Translations under genes and position numbers: made by a program
In this document: positions 1-8,814 of the stretch, one piece after another
Position numbering within the stretch: position 1 is the first letter of the stretch
Layout: the number at the start of each line of letters is the position of its first letter
From: Ruegeria arenilitoris
GTDB lineage: Bacteria > Pseudomonadota > Alphaproteobacteria > Rhodobacterales > Rhodobacteraceae
NCBI RefSeq assembly: GCF_013032445.1
Contig: NZ_WQCA01000010.1
Location: 186,001 to 250,000, forward strand
Reading direction: 5' to 3'
Length of the DNA: 64,000 nucleotides
The notes under the pieces: generated by a model
Database searches by the model: none
Seen by the model: the letters and a program-made list of their open reading frames with translations, nothing else
What the model was told of the DNA's origin: nothing

Positions 1-284
1 CCGAGCGGCTGCTTCGTCCGCACTGCGGCCACTGATGCACTGCGCAACGGACGACTGCTCCGAGCCCATAGTTCTTGATGCTGCATCTCGCACGAATAGC
101 TGCGGAGCGAGGTTTGCTGACATTGGCGTATGTAAGGCGGCTCAATGCGGAAATTGGCAGTGCGTTAGCATGACGCAGTGCAGCATGTCGAAAGTCGCCT
201 TTCGTATAGATCGTGCAGTTGCCAAGGCGCTCGGTCAGAGACCGCGTTCGAATGTGATTTCAAACATCAATAAGATCTAAGACG
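1..284. other. Intergenic stretch at window edge, no gene supported
   Basis: An open frame exists on the plus strand (35-280), but its translation is Cys/Ser/Ala-rich, matches no family I know, and has no clear ribosome binding site. The sequence has the look of degenerate non-coding filler. A partial gene running off the left edge cannot be excluded. Confidence 0.4.
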
Positions 285-692
285 TTACCTGATCACGTGA
301 ACGGCGCAGTGTGCGTGCCGGACAACACGTGCCGCAGTAGATCCAAGCAGATAATCCTGCAGACCAGGTTGATGGCTTGCGATCACAATGCATTCGGCAC
401 CGTTAAATACCGCATAGTCGATGATACCGCGGCCTGCGTGACCTTCGACGATCTCGATCCGGGCATTCGTCAAGCCATTTAACAAAGGCGTCAACTTTTC
501 CGAAGCGACGGCTTTGACACGTTCCAAATGATCAATGGGAAGCAAGTTACTCGTGTATTGAGGCAGATGTTCGACGACATGCAAGAAGGTGATTTGACCA
601 TCGCCGGAATTGAGCGCACGCGCAACGTCAACAGAGCGCGCCGTGTCGCGGTCATCATCCAGCGAGATCGGAACGAGGATATTATGATACAT
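285..692 (-). CDS. Universal stress protein, UspA family
   Basis: Single-domain Usp protein of 135 residues, the usual size. It begins with the typical first beta strand (MYHNILVPISLD) and ends with the characteristic nucleotide-loop region (LGSTAARVVRHAHCAVHVIR), where the G(S/T) step fits an ATP-binding Usp. The ATG is preceded by AGGAGC at good spacing. It lies just downstream of the malonate genes on the same strand but is separated from them by a terminator-like hairpin, so it is probably transcribed alone. The precise stress signal cannot be read from the sequence. Family assignment is firm; function within the family is not. Confidence 0.9.
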   Translation of the reverse strand: MYHNILVPISLDDDRDTARSVDVARALNSGDGQITFLHVVEHLPQYTSNLLPIDHLERVKAVASEKLTPLLNGLTNARIEIVEGHAGRGIIDYAVFNGAECIVIASHQPGLQDYLLGSTAARVVRHAHCAVHVIR

Positions 693-716
693 TTAAGTTC
701 AAGCTCCTGAAGAATT

Positions 717-764
717 AAAAATCAACGGCTTAAAGGTAAAGCAATCGTACCTTCAGGCCGTTGA
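717..764 (-). terminator. Intrinsic terminator of the malonate operon
   Basis: Nearly perfect hairpin: outer arms TCAACGGC (722-729) and GCCGTTGA (757-764), inner arms AAGGTA (733-738) and TACCTT (748-753), a 9-nt loop, and one internal mismatch plus a possible wobble. Read on the minus strand, it is followed by five Ts (717-721). It lies between the end of matB and uspA. Confidence 0.75.
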
Positions 765-818
765 AGTATGGCCCGCAGCATTGTCGAGAAGAGGGCTGAC
801 GGACCGGGGAGTGTCATC

Positions 819-2333
819 TTACGCGGCCACGAACAGGTCCTTGTATTGCTCACGCAGGATGTTCTTTTGAACTTTGCCCATAGTGTTGCGAGGCAGTTCA
901 TCCAGCACGATCAACTGCCGGGGATGTTTGAAACGCGCAAGGCTGTTGCACACCGCGATCTTCATCTCTTCAAGGTTCGGGGTCTCACCTGGTTCGGCGA
1001 CGACCACACCCAACACTGTTTCGCCAAAATCGGGATGCGGCACACCCACCACGGCGCTTTCCAGCACCCCAGGCTGATCATCCAGCAAAAGCTCGATTTC
1101 CTTTGGATAGATATTATAGCCACCCGAGATGATCAGGTCCTTGTTGCGGCCAACGATATGGACATAGCCATCCTCGTCGATCCGGCCCAGATCACCGGAG
1201 ACAAAGAACCCATTCTCACGCAGTTCGGCGGCGGTTTTTTCGGGCATCTGCCAGTAGCCCTTGAACACGTTGGGTCCGCGTACCTCGATTTCACCGATCT
1301 CGCCCTGCGGCAGGGGGTTGCCGTCTGAATCGCAGATTTGCAGTTCGACTCCGGGCAAAGGAAAGCCCACCGTGCCCGCGCGGCGGTCGCCGTCATAGGG
1401 GTTCGAGGTGTTCATGTTGGTCTCGGTCATGCCATAGCGTTCAAGGATGCGATGGCCGGTGCGTTCTTCGAACTGCACATGGGTTTCTGCCAGCAGCGGG
1501 GCCGAGCCTGAAACGAACAGGCGCATATGCGCTGCCAGCTCTTTGGTGAACCGGTCATCATCCAACAGGCGGGTATAGAAGGTTGGCACGCCCATCATGG
1601 TCGTGGCCTGCGGCATCCGCCCGATGATTTCATCCAGATCGAACTTGGGCATGAATACGATGCTGCTGCCCGCAGCCAGTGTGACATTGGTTGCCACAAA
1701 CAGCCCGTGAGTGTGAAAGATCGGCAGCGCGTGCAGCAGCACGTCGTCGGATGTGAAGCGCCATTCCGTGACCAGCGTTTGTGCATTCGACAACAGGTTG
1801 TTCTGGGTCAGCATCGCGCCTTTCGACCGGCCCGTCGTGCCCGAGGTATAGAGAAACGCCGCCAGATCATCACCGTCACGATCAACGGTTTCAAAGCCGA
1901 CAGGCATGGCTGTTGCCTGATCCATCAGACTTCCGCTGCCATCAGCGTTCAGGGTCTCCACTTCCGCTCCCAGCTGCGCGCCGACAGGTGTAAGTTTCTC
2001 CTCACTTCTGGCGTCACAGACAATCAGTGAAGCCCCGCTGTTTTCAATGAAATAGGTCAATTCATCGACCGTGTAGGCCGTATTGAGCGGGAGAAACACG
2101 AGGCCTGCCTGCGCGCAGGCGGCATAGAGCGCCAGCGCTTCGGGTGATTTTTTGATCTGCGCCGCGACCCGGTCACCGGGCTTCAGACCCAACTGGGTTG
2201 CGACATGCGCGATCTGCGCGGCTGTGCGCAAAAAGTCGTGATGCGTAACGGTCGTCCCGTCAAGCAGATGCAAAAAAGGCGTGTCTTTACCAGCATGAAT
2301 GCCGAACAAACCGTCATAGAGAGGATTGACCAT
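819..2333 (-). CDS. matB: Malonyl-CoA synthetase (AMP-forming acyl-CoA ligase)
   Basis: ANL-superfamily adenylating enzyme of 504 residues, predicted to make malonyl-CoA from malonate, CoA and ATP in the cytoplasm. The P-loop-like A3 motif YTSGTTGRSKG is at residues 162-172; RYGMTETNM, the SGDLGRIDEDGY hinge and the C-terminal catalytic-lysine motif (PRNTMGKVQK) are all present, so the enzyme looks intact. Substrate is inferred from context: the next gene upstream encodes malonyl-CoA decarboxylase and the unit also encodes a TRAP importer with a divergent GntR regulator, the known arrangement for malonate catabolism in alphaproteobacteria. It is the last gene of the unit. Confidence 0.9.
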   Translation of the reverse strand: MVNPLYDGLFGIHAGKDTPFLHLLDGTTVTHHDFLRTAAQIAHVATQLGLKPGDRVAAQIKKSPEALALYAACAQAGLVFLPLNTAYTVDELTYFIENSGASLIVCDARSEEKLTPVGAQLGAEVETLNADGSGSLMDQATAMPVGFETVDRDGDDLAAFLYTSGTTGRSKGAMLTQNNLLSNAQTLVTEWRFTSDDVLLHALPIFHTHGLFVATNVTLAAGSSIVFMPKFDLDEIIGRMPQATTMMGVPTFYTRLLDDDRFTKELAAHMRLFVSGSAPLLAETHVQFEERTGHRILERYGMTETNMNTSNPYDGDRRAGTVGFPLPGVELQICDSDGNPLPQGEIGEIEVRGPNVFKGYWQMPEKTAAELRENGFFVSGDLGRIDEDGYVHIVGRNKDLIISGGYNIYPKEIELLLDDQPGVLESAVVGVPHPDFGETVLGVVVAEPGETPNLEEMKIAVCNSLARFKHPRQLIVLDELPRNTMGKVQKNILREQYKDLFVAA

Positions 2334-2338
2334 AAGGG

Positions 2339-3595
2339 TTACCTTTCCTGTGTCGTGGTGAGAGAGGCCGACGCAGCAAGCGATTTGGCCTCGGGCGAGG
2401 CGATGACCTCGCGGGAATTGGCGAATTTCTCGTGGTTTTGGGCAACGCGGGCCAGGTCATAGAGGTAGTTGACCATGGTGCCGCCGGACTGGGCACGCCC
2501 CTTGTCCGACGTATCGGCATCGGCGTGAACCGCATGGACCATCGCACCATTGCCAAGGTGGAACCGCGCCACCGGATCGAATGGCATGTTGCCCCGGCCC
2601 TTGGCGTTCAGCAGGTATTGTGCCGCCAGCGCCTTTATCTGATCGGGTTCTTCGACGTCCCACTCGATGCCTTCCTGAGACAGCCACTTGGTCAATCCTG
2701 GAATCGGCGAGAGAGTGACAAAGGTCTTCAACCCCGTCAGTTCCGCAGCCAAATCTGAAGCCACCTGCTTGATGAGCGAGTTGCCGAACGAGATGCTGGC
2801 GAGCCCCGCCTGACAGTTCGAGATCGAATAGAACACCGCAGTATCTGCCTGTTCTTCTGGCATCGGGTCGCGGTCCTCGGCAAGCAGGGCCTGAACCGAT
2901 CCGGGAATTCCGCTGTTCAGCGCAACTTCGACAAAGATCAGCGGCTCGTCCGGCATAGAGGGGTGGAAGAAGGCAAAGCAGCGCCGATCGGCGGGCTCCA
3001 ACCTGCGGCGCAGGTCATCCCAACTGTCGATGGCATGTACCGCCTCGTAGGCGATGATCTTCTCCAGAATATGGGCCGGGCTTTCCCAATTGATCGGGCG
3101 CAGGACCAGAAAGCCGCGGTTGAACCAACTGGCAAACAGGTGACGGAAATCCAGATCCAGCGCTTGCAGCTCAGGCTCTTTACCTCCCAACCGCAGCAGG
3201 TCGGCGCGCATCTGAACAAGCGTTCCCGTGGCACCGGGTACCCGGTTCAGGCGGCGGATCATCTCCTGTCGCGCGGGTTCAGCTGCAGCCGCGAATGTGC
3301 GGTAGGTCGCTTTTGAAGGCGCATTTTCGTACGCGTCAAGCGAAGAGCGCACCGCTTCGGGATCGATATTCATGGCGGTGGCGAGATACCGGAAGAACTC
3401 CAGCTTTTCGTCATCTTCTATTTTTTCGAAACGGGTCAATATCTCTTCTGCCAACGCCAGACCCGAGGTCTCCCCCGCTGACCCAACCAACGCGTTGGCC
3501 AGTTCAGTCAGCGGGCGGCCATCTGAGGCCGCCGCGCTGTCGCGGCGATAGCGTCGCTCAAACACGGTTGAGAGAAGATCGGCAAGCAGGGTCAT
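2339..3595 (-). CDS. matA: Malonyl-CoA decarboxylase
   Basis: Protein of 418 residues matching malonyl-CoA decarboxylase: an N-terminal helical domain followed by a GNAT-like catalytic domain. Family signatures visible include FYSISNCQAGLASISFGN, which carries the active-site serine, and FHLGNGA with the catalytic histidine. It converts malonyl-CoA to acetyl-CoA and CO2, so together with MatB it turns imported malonate into acetyl-CoA. Its start overlaps the stop of the TRAP large permease gene by 4 bp, and matB follows after 5 bp, which indicates translational coupling within one operon. Confidence 0.93.
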   Translation of the reverse strand: MTLLADLLSTVFERRYRRDSAAASDGRPLTELANALVGSAGETSGLALAEEILTRFEKIEDDEKLEFFRYLATAMNIDPEAVRSSLDAYENAPSKATYRTFAAAAEPARQEMIRRLNRVPGATGTLVQMRADLLRLGGKEPELQALDLDFRHLFASWFNRGFLVLRPINWESPAHILEKIIAYEAVHAIDSWDDLRRRLEPADRRCFAFFHPSMPDEPLIFVEVALNSGIPGSVQALLAEDRDPMPEEQADTAVFYSISNCQAGLASISFGNSLIKQVASDLAAELTGLKTFVTLSPIPGLTKWLSQEGIEWDVEEPDQIKALAAQYLLNAKGRGNMPFDPVARFHLGNGAMVHAVHADADTSDKGRAQSGGTMVNYLYDLARVAQNHEKFANSREVIASPEAKSLAASASLTTTQER

Positions 3596-4908
3596 ACCGC
3601 TGCCCCCATCACCAGATCAGGAAGCCATGTCGCCAGACCCGGGAACAGGCACAGCAGGACAATCGCGATCACCATGCAGGCCACGAAGGGCAGCGAGCCG
3701 GTCAGGATGGTTTTCAGCGAGATGTCCGGCGCGATGCCGTTGATCACATAGAGATTCAGGCCAACCGGGGGTGAGATCAGACCGATCTCCATGTTGATGG
3801 TCAGAACGACCGCGAACCAGATCGGGTCAAAACCGGCGGTGGTGATGATCGGCAGCAGGATCGGCGCGGCCATCAGGATCACCGCGACGGGCGGCAAGAA
3901 GAACCCGGCGATCAGCAGGAACACGTTGACCGCGCCCATCAGCACCCAGCGGTTCACATCCAGCGTGCCGATCCATTCGGCAATTGCCTGCGTGATGAAC
4001 AGTGAGCTGAGCATGTACGAGAACACCCCGGCAGCAGCGATGATGAACAGGATCATCACACTTTCCTTGGTGCTGTCTCGCAGCACGACCCAGATGTCCT
4101 TGGGATTCCACAGTTTGTAGATGATCATCGCGATCATCAGGCACAGCAGCGCACCCACTGCAGCCGTTTCCGACGGCGTGGCTATGCCGCCATACATGGC
4201 GTAGAGCACGCCAAGAATGATGCCGAGGAAGGGCAGCACGCGCGGCAGGATCTCGAACCGCTCACCCCAGGTGTAGCTGCCGGACCCCAGACGGGTGGCG
4301 TCGCCGGATTTCCAGGTGGAATAGAGCGACCAGGCCATGAACAAGCCAACCAGCATCAGGCCCGGAATCACACCGGCCAGGAACAGACGGCCAATCGAGG
4401 TTTCAGTGGCGATGCCATAGACGATCATCGTGACCGAGGGTGGGATCAGGATGCCCAGCGTACCACCTGCGGCGATGGACCCGGCCGCCACACCATCAGG
4501 ATAACCACGCTTGCGCATTTCGGGGATGCCCATTTTACCGATTGCAGCACAGGTTGCGGGTGAGGAGCCCGACATGGCCGCAAACAGAGCGCAGGCGCCA
4601 AGGTTTGATACAACCAGCCCGCCGGGGACGCGAGTCAGCCAGCGTTCAAGGGCTTCGTACAGGTCCGCCCCTGCCCTCGTTGAGGCTATCGAAGCCCCCA
4701 TGATGATGAACATCGGGATCGACAGAAGAGCAAAGTTATCGAGCTTACCGAACAGGATTTCCGGCATCAGCTCCAGCGAGCGTGGGCCGTCGAAGACAAT
4801 CAGGAACCCGGCCGAGACGATCAGCAAACCGATGGCGACCGATACGCCCGAGAACAGAACAAGGATGGTGGCGATGGCGACAATGGCGCCGAGCAGAAGG
4901 GGATCCAT
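3592..4908 (-). CDS. matM: TRAP transporter large permease (DctM family), malonate type
   Basis: Integral membrane protein of 438 residues with about twelve hydrophobic segments and the DctM-family pattern (for example GGTLGILIPPSVTMIVYG and the C-terminal PPVGLNLYV). It is the channel-forming subunit of a sodium-driven, binding-protein-dependent TRAP importer. The next gene upstream encodes the small permease and the one before that the binding protein, giving a complete P-Q-M set. Malonate as substrate is inferred from coupling to matA and matB. The symbol follows the MatPQM naming used for rhizobial malonate TRAP systems. Confidence 0.9.
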   Translation of the reverse strand: MDPLLLGAIVAIATILVLFSGVSVAIGLLIVSAGFLIVFDGPRSLELMPEILFGKLDNFALLSIPMFIIMGASIASTRAGADLYEALERWLTRVPGGLVVSNLGACALFAAMSGSSPATCAAIGKMGIPEMRKRGYPDGVAAGSIAAGGTLGILIPPSVTMIVYGIATETSIGRLFLAGVIPGLMLVGLFMAWSLYSTWKSGDATRLGSGSYTWGERFEILPRVLPFLGIILGVLYAMYGGIATPSETAAVGALLCLMIAMIIYKLWNPKDIWVVLRDSTKESVMILFIIAAAGVFSYMLSSLFITQAIAEWIGTLDVNRWVLMGAVNVFLLIAGFFLPPVAVILMAAPILLPIITTAGFDPIWFAVVLTINMEIGLISPPVGLNLYVINGIAPDISLKTILTGSLPFVACMVIAIVLLCLFPGLATWLPDLVMGAAV

Positions 4909-4913
4909 CGGCT

Positions 4914-5456
4914 TTACTCCAGTCCGAAGGGTTTATCGATGCCAAGCATGACGGCGACGAGGTCAGCGATTAACTGCAACAGCAGCAGTCCAAAGCCGAC
5001 CGGAATTGACAGGTAGGGAATCCACAGGCGCACGCCCCATACGGTGTCGGATTTCCAGCCACGCTCCCACGCGAAGTGCCAATACTCGTAGCCGTAGAAC
5101 AGCATGACCGAGACGATGGCGATGGACAGGACCGACGTCAGGATCGCCATGAAGAACCGCGCGCGGGGGGCCAGCGAGATCGGGATCAGGTCGACATTCA
5201 CATGCCCGCGCAGGCGCTGCACATAAGGCAACCCAACCAGTGTGGCTGCAATGACCAGATAGATGACCGCTTCGGTCTGCCAGATGGTCGAGCCATTCAG
5301 GACAAAGCGCACAACGATCATCTGGCAGGTGATGGCGACGGCGGCGACGATCATGCCTGCGGAACACCATCCGGCCAGAGTTGAAAGCGCAGCGACAATG
5401 CGAAGAAAGGGATTGTTCCCGGTGTGGGAAGCAACGGCAGAGCTATGGCCAGCCAT
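4914..5456 (-). CDS. matQ: TRAP transporter small permease (DctQ family), malonate type
   Basis: Membrane protein of 180 residues with four hydrophobic segments, the normal topology of DctQ subunits that scaffold the large permease. It ends 5 bp before the large permease gene and lies about 90 bp after the binding-protein gene. The first 20 or so residues are polar and the first membrane segment begins near residue 25. Family assignment rests on size, topology and operon position, because DctQ sequences are weakly conserved. Confidence 0.87.
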   Translation of the reverse strand: MAGHSSAVASHTGNNPFLRIVAALSTLAGWCSAGMIVAAVAITCQMIVVRFVLNGSTIWQTEAVIYLVIAATLVGLPYVQRLRGHVNVDLIPISLAPRARFFMAILTSVLSIAIVSVMLFYGYEYWHFAWERGWKSDTVWGVRLWIPYLSIPVGFGLLLLQLIADLVAVMLGIDKPFGLE

Positions 5457-5548
5457 TTGCGCCTCCTGTAATTGAGATGCAATTAAGTCTGAAGATCAGA
5501 ACTGAGATCAGGTGCCGGGCGGCATCAGGGCCGCCCAGCCAAAAGGGA

Positions 5549-6535
5549 TCATTCGACCGCCAGAGCCTTGTCCAGCAGATCCTGCCCGTCAGGAACCTCT
5601 TCCACGAAGGCTTTGTACGAGGTTTCCATCGCCAGCGCGCGCCAAGCTTCGAAATCCTCCGGTGTCATTTCGGCGATTTCAACGCCAGCCTCTTCAAACA
5701 CCTTGGCCGAGTTGGCATCCTGTTTTTTGGCTTCTTCCAGATAGTAGGCCTGCGCCTTCTCAGACGCGGCCAGCAGTGCGGCCTGCTGATCTTCGCTCAA
5801 CCCGTCGAAAGTGGATTTATTCACAAGCAGCGGCTGATACATGAACCACAGCGCCACATCTCCCGCCGGGGTATAGCAGCTGACCTGTTCGTAGATGCGA
5901 TAACTGACAAAGGACGAAGACGAGGTATTGGCAGCCTGAAGAACACCGGTCTGCATCGCGTTGTAGATTTCCGAAGATGCCATTGACGCGATCGAGGCTT
6001 CAGCTCCGGCCAGCATCTGTTCGAACGACTTGCCTGCCGCTCGGGTTTGTAGACCGGCTACGTCTTCTGGCTTGGTGATGCACTTATCTTTGCCCGCGAA
6101 GCCACCGGCCAGATAACCGTGGACCAGCACCATCACGTCATCTTCGGCCATCTTCTCTTCCAACGCTTCCATGAACGGAGAGTCGGCCAAACGGGCAGCG
6201 TGATCATGGTTTTTCACCAGACCAGGCATCAAAGTCAGGTTATAGGCGGGCTGTTGGCCTCCGGCATAGCTGAGCGGCAAAACGGTCATATCCAGTTGCC
6301 CTCGGCTAAGCGGCTTGTATTGCTCGCGCGGTTTGAACAACGATTTCGAGCCGAAAATCTTGATTTCCAGATCGACATCGGCCGCTGCGACCTCATCGGC
6401 CACGATCTGAGCGACCTGATGACGGATGTCTTTGTTCGACCACTGATGAGACAGGCGCAGCTCTTCTGCGGAACCCAGTGTGCCCGCGGATGCAAGCGCC
6501 AATGCAGCTACAGCTGTTTTAAACATGGCTTTCAT
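5549..6535 (-). CDS. matP: TRAP transporter substrate-binding protein (DctP family), malonate type
   Basis: Periplasmic binding protein of 328 residues. A cleavable signal peptide (MKAMFKTAVAALALASAGTLGSAEE) is followed by the DctP-fold opening ELRLSHQWSNKD and the conserved carboxylate-binding arginine region (AGLQTRAAG, ASIASMASSEIYNAMQTG). A GGAGGAG-like Shine-Dalgarno immediately precedes the ATG. It is the first gene of the malonate unit and faces the GntR regulator across about 140 bp that contains a TTGTATACAA palindrome. The ligand is inferred from the operon. Confidence 0.9.
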   Translation of the reverse strand: MKAMFKTAVAALALASAGTLGSAEELRLSHQWSNKDIRHQVAQIVADEVAAADVDLEIKIFGSKSLFKPREQYKPLSRGQLDMTVLPLSYAGGQQPAYNLTLMPGLVKNHDHAARLADSPFMEALEEKMAEDDVMVLVHGYLAGGFAGKDKCITKPEDVAGLQTRAAGKSFEQMLAGAEASIASMASSEIYNAMQTGVLQAANTSSSSFVSYRIYEQVSCYTPAGDVALWFMYQPLLVNKSTFDGLSEDQQAALLAASEKAQAYYLEEAKKQDANSAKVFEEAGVEIAEMTPEDFEAWRALAMETSYKAFVEEVPDGQDLLDKALAVE

Positions 6536-6615
6536 TTTCTCCTCCCTTTTTTAATCCCGAGCCTGCCGGGGATGAACAGAAGCATAGGGCGGCTATGTTT
6601 TTCAAGTCAATATTT

Positions 6616-6625
6616 TTGTATACAA
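6616..6625. promoter_or_regulatory. Candidate GntR/MatR operator palindrome
   Basis: Perfect palindrome TTGTATACAA in the divergent region between the TRAP operon and the GntR gene. It resembles the TTGTA/TACAA half-sites reported for MatR and other FCD-type GntR regulators. A second looser inverted repeat (AGAACT at 6625-6630, AGTTCT at 6640-6645) lies next to it. Confidence 0.7.
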
Positions 6626-6673
6626 GAACTGATTTCTTGAGTTCTCACCCGATCGTGAGTAAAACAGAACGTC

Positions 6674-7330
6674 ATGGACCAACGACTTGCCGATACTATT
6701 GCTCAGGATCTGGAAGAGCTTATCTTTGATGGGACATTTTCAGATGGTGACCGTCTGGATGAGGTCAAACTGGCCGAACAATTCGGCGTCTCCAGAACGC
6801 CACTTAGGGAAGCATTCCAGAGGCTTGCCCTGTCGGGTCTGGTCGACCTCATCCCGCGCAGGGGGGCTTTTGTCCGACAGCCCGGGCCAGTGGAACTGAT
6901 GGAAATGTTCGAGGTCATGGCCGAGCTCGAAGCTGTCTGCGGTCGACTTGCCGCTATGCGCATCTCAGATCAAGCATTGAAAGAGCTAACTGACGCCAAC
7001 ACAAGATGTCAGGAGGCTGTCGATGCCGGAGACCCTGACATGTACTACCTGGAAAACGAGCGGTTTCATCGAATCATATATAACCAGTCCGGCAATTCAT
7101 TTTTGGAACAGGAAGCGTCCAAGCTGCACAGACGGCTCAAACCTTTCCGGCGGCAACAGCTTCGTTTTCGTGGCCGCATGGCACAGTCGATGTCCGAGCA
7201 TGAAGACATTGTGCGTGCTCTCGACAATGGCAATCCCGAGGAAACAGCAAATGCGTTACGCTCACATGTCGCTGTGCAAGGGGAAAAGTTCCACAACCTG
7301 ATGGCGTCTTTAAAGAACGCACCCGAATAA
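6674..7330 (+). CDS. matR: GntR family transcriptional regulator (FCD domain), probable malonate regulator
   Basis: Protein of 218 residues: an N-terminal winged helix (LAEQFGVSRTPLREAFQRLALSGL, about residues 34-57, shown in part) and a C-terminal all-helical FCD ligand domain with the metal/effector-binding His pattern (ENERFHRIIY, then SMSEHEDIVRAL and LRSHV). Divergent from the malonate TRAP operon with a perfect TTGTATACAA palindrome between, so it probably responds to malonate or malonyl-CoA and controls the operon. Activator or repressor action cannot be decided from sequence; rhizobial MatR is described as a regulator of the same genes. Confidence 0.88.
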   Translation: MDQRLADTIAQDLEELIFDGTFSDGDRLDEVKLAEQFGVSRTPLREAFQRLALSGLVDLIPRRGAFVRQPGPVELMEMFEVMAELEAVCGRLAAMRISDQALKELTDANTRCQEAVDAGDPDMYYLENERFHRIIYNQSGNSFLEQEASKLHRRLKPFRRQQLRFRGRMAQSMSEHEDIVRALDNGNPEETANALRSHVAVQGEKFHNLMASLKNAPE

Positions 7331-7379
7331 TACTTCGGACTGCGGATTTTCAGAAATCCCCAATAGCTTCGATCGGCGC

Positions 7380-7414
7380 AAAAAAGCCGCCGCACAAGAT
7401 ATCTGCGCGGCGGC
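7380..7414 (-). terminator. Intrinsic terminator of the hupE-like unit
   Basis: Perfect 8-bp stem GCCGCCGC (7386-7393) / GCGGCGGC (7407-7414) with a 13-nt loop. On the minus strand it is followed by six Ts (7380-7385), directly after the stop of the membrane-anchor gene. It may also act on the convergent GntR gene. Confidence 0.8.
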
Positions 7415-7423
7415 CGGCTTTGC

Positions 7424-8035
7424 TTATTCGATGATCCCGCTGTAGTCACCGCGGACCTGAACCATCACTGATACATCACCCGAGTCGCGGTTGCGCCAAA
7501 ACCAGCCGTGCTCACCTGCGAAGGCCGCTTCAATGGTACCTTCGGCACCGGTCGAGCCACGCCCCTTTTCATAGGTGATCGACTGCTCGCCACCGTGACC
7601 ATGCAGGTCAAAGTTCACCCGACCGCCTGTCACAACCATACGATACTCAGCTGTCGCGCCTTCCTCCATAAACAGTTTCCACTCAGCCGACTCTCCCGGA
7701 GTGAGGATAAAGCTGGTTTCATCCTGCCAGACCTCGGCCTCTTGCGCATGGGCCGAACCGATAAAGAGGCCAAGGACATCGTTCATCAAGCTCGACTGAT
7801 CCTGGCTTTCAAGCTGGCGATCTGCTTCGGCCTCGTCTGCAAGCTGCGATTTGATTTCTCCCATCTCTTGCAGCCCGAGCACACGGCCCACACCAGTCGG
7901 ATCAATACCGTATTCGGCCGGCAATACTACCGAAACAAGGATCACAGCGGCAGAAGCACCTGCAATGACCGTCGAGCGGATAAGCTGAGCCGAGCTTGGC
8001 AGTTCCTCAAGACTTGGTCTTTCTGTGTTGAACAT
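7424..8035 (-). CDS. Membrane-anchored protein of heavy-metal/HupE loci (function unknown)
   Basis: Predicted 203-residue protein. One membrane segment near the N-terminus (about residues 21-40, AGASAAVILVSVVLPAEYG) anchors a soluble, probably periplasmic domain ending in the motifs SITYEKGRG and HGWFWRNR. I recognise it as the family usually annotated only as 'transmembrane anchor protein' and found next to HupE-like genes in metal-handling clusters. The start at MFNTERPSLEELPSSAQL is chosen because this is where family similarity begins; an in-frame ATG nine codons upstream overlaps less convincingly. It follows the hupE-like gene after 13 bp. No biochemical role is known to me. Confidence 0.72.
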   Translation of the reverse strand: MFNTERPSLEELPSSAQLIRSTVIAGASAAVILVSVVLPAEYGIDPTGVGRVLGLQEMGEIKSQLADEAEADRQLESQDQSSLMNDVLGLFIGSAHAQEAEVWQDETSFILTPGESAEWKLFMEEGATAEYRMVVTGGRVNFDLHGHGGEQSITYEKGRGSTGAEGTIEAAFAGEHGWFWRNRDSGDVSVMVQVRGDYSGIIE

Positions 8036-8048
8036 TTTCTGAACTCCG

Positions 8049-8765
8049 TTACGCGGCAACAAAATAGCCGGTGATCTGATAGCCCATCAGGATGAACCCG
8101 AGGGTCATCATGATGACGTTTACGCTGTAAGCTTGCTGGAAGAAGTACGGGCTTTTGCGCCAGAACCCCATGACGATAAGGATGATCGCAAGGGCCGTAA
8201 GCTGGCCAAGTTCCACACCCACGTTGAACGCCAACAGATTGGCAAGAAGCCCTTCCGGAGCGATATCGTAGTCGAGGATCTTGGTTGCGAGCCCCATACC
8301 GTGGAACAGACCAAAAATCAGCGTCGCGGCTTTGGTATTTGGCTGGAACCCCAGCCAGCGCTGGAACGCGCCGAGATTGTCGAGCGCCTTGTAGACGACT
8401 GAAAGTCCGATAATGGCGTCGACGATATAGGCGTTTACGCCCCAGCCGAACCACACTCCCAACAGCATTGTCGTCGAGTGACCGATCGCAAAGAGGCTGA
8501 CATAGATGCCAACATCTTTGGCTCGGTAGAGAAAAAACACGACACCAAGCAGGAACAGGATGTGATCGTAGCCTGTGACCATGTGCTTGGCCCCAAGATA
8601 CATGAAGGGGATGATGTTCACGCCCCAGATTTCCTGGATGTAACCAGCATCGCCTTCAGTGACGTTATGAGCCAGCACCTGAGACGTGCTCAGCGCCAGA
8701 TTGGTTATGATGAGGGCCAGCAGGAACGTCGCGCGCCTGTCCAGACCCCGAGAGATTAGACTCAT
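8049..8765 (-). CDS. HupE/UreJ-2 family membrane protein, putative metal transporter
   Basis: Membrane protein of 238 residues: an apparent signal sequence ending at VLAHN, then about six membrane helices. HupE/UreJ hallmarks are present: the His/Asp motif HMVTGYDHILFLLGV in the first helix after the signal and GLFHGMGLATKIL later, where the histidines are the expected nickel/cobalt ligands. HupE proteins are metal permeases; this subgroup is uncharacterised and direction of transport is not known. It lies between the membrane-anchor gene and a His-rich small protein, opposite an NreAB-like pair, so a nickel or cobalt role is likely but inferred. Confidence 0.82.
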   Translation of the reverse strand: MSLISRGLDRRATFLLALIITNLALSTSQVLAHNVTEGDAGYIQEIWGVNIIPFMYLGAKHMVTGYDHILFLLGVVFFLYRAKDVGIYVSLFAIGHSTTMLLGVWFGWGVNAYIVDAIIGLSVVYKALDNLGAFQRWLGFQPNTKAATLIFGLFHGMGLATKILDYDIAPEGLLANLLAFNVGVELGQLTALAIILIVMGFWRKSPYFFQQAYSVNVIMMTLGFILMGYQITGYFVAA

Positions 8766-8814
8766 GGATGATCTCCGTTGTTGTGTGATGTCGAAAACCC
8801 CGATTGGGGCGAAG

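Noticed and set aside
35..280. Plus-strand open frame of 81 codons at the left edge
   Set aside because: No ribosome binding site, Cys-rich composition without pattern, no family resemblance; looks like chance reading of degenerate intergenic DNA.
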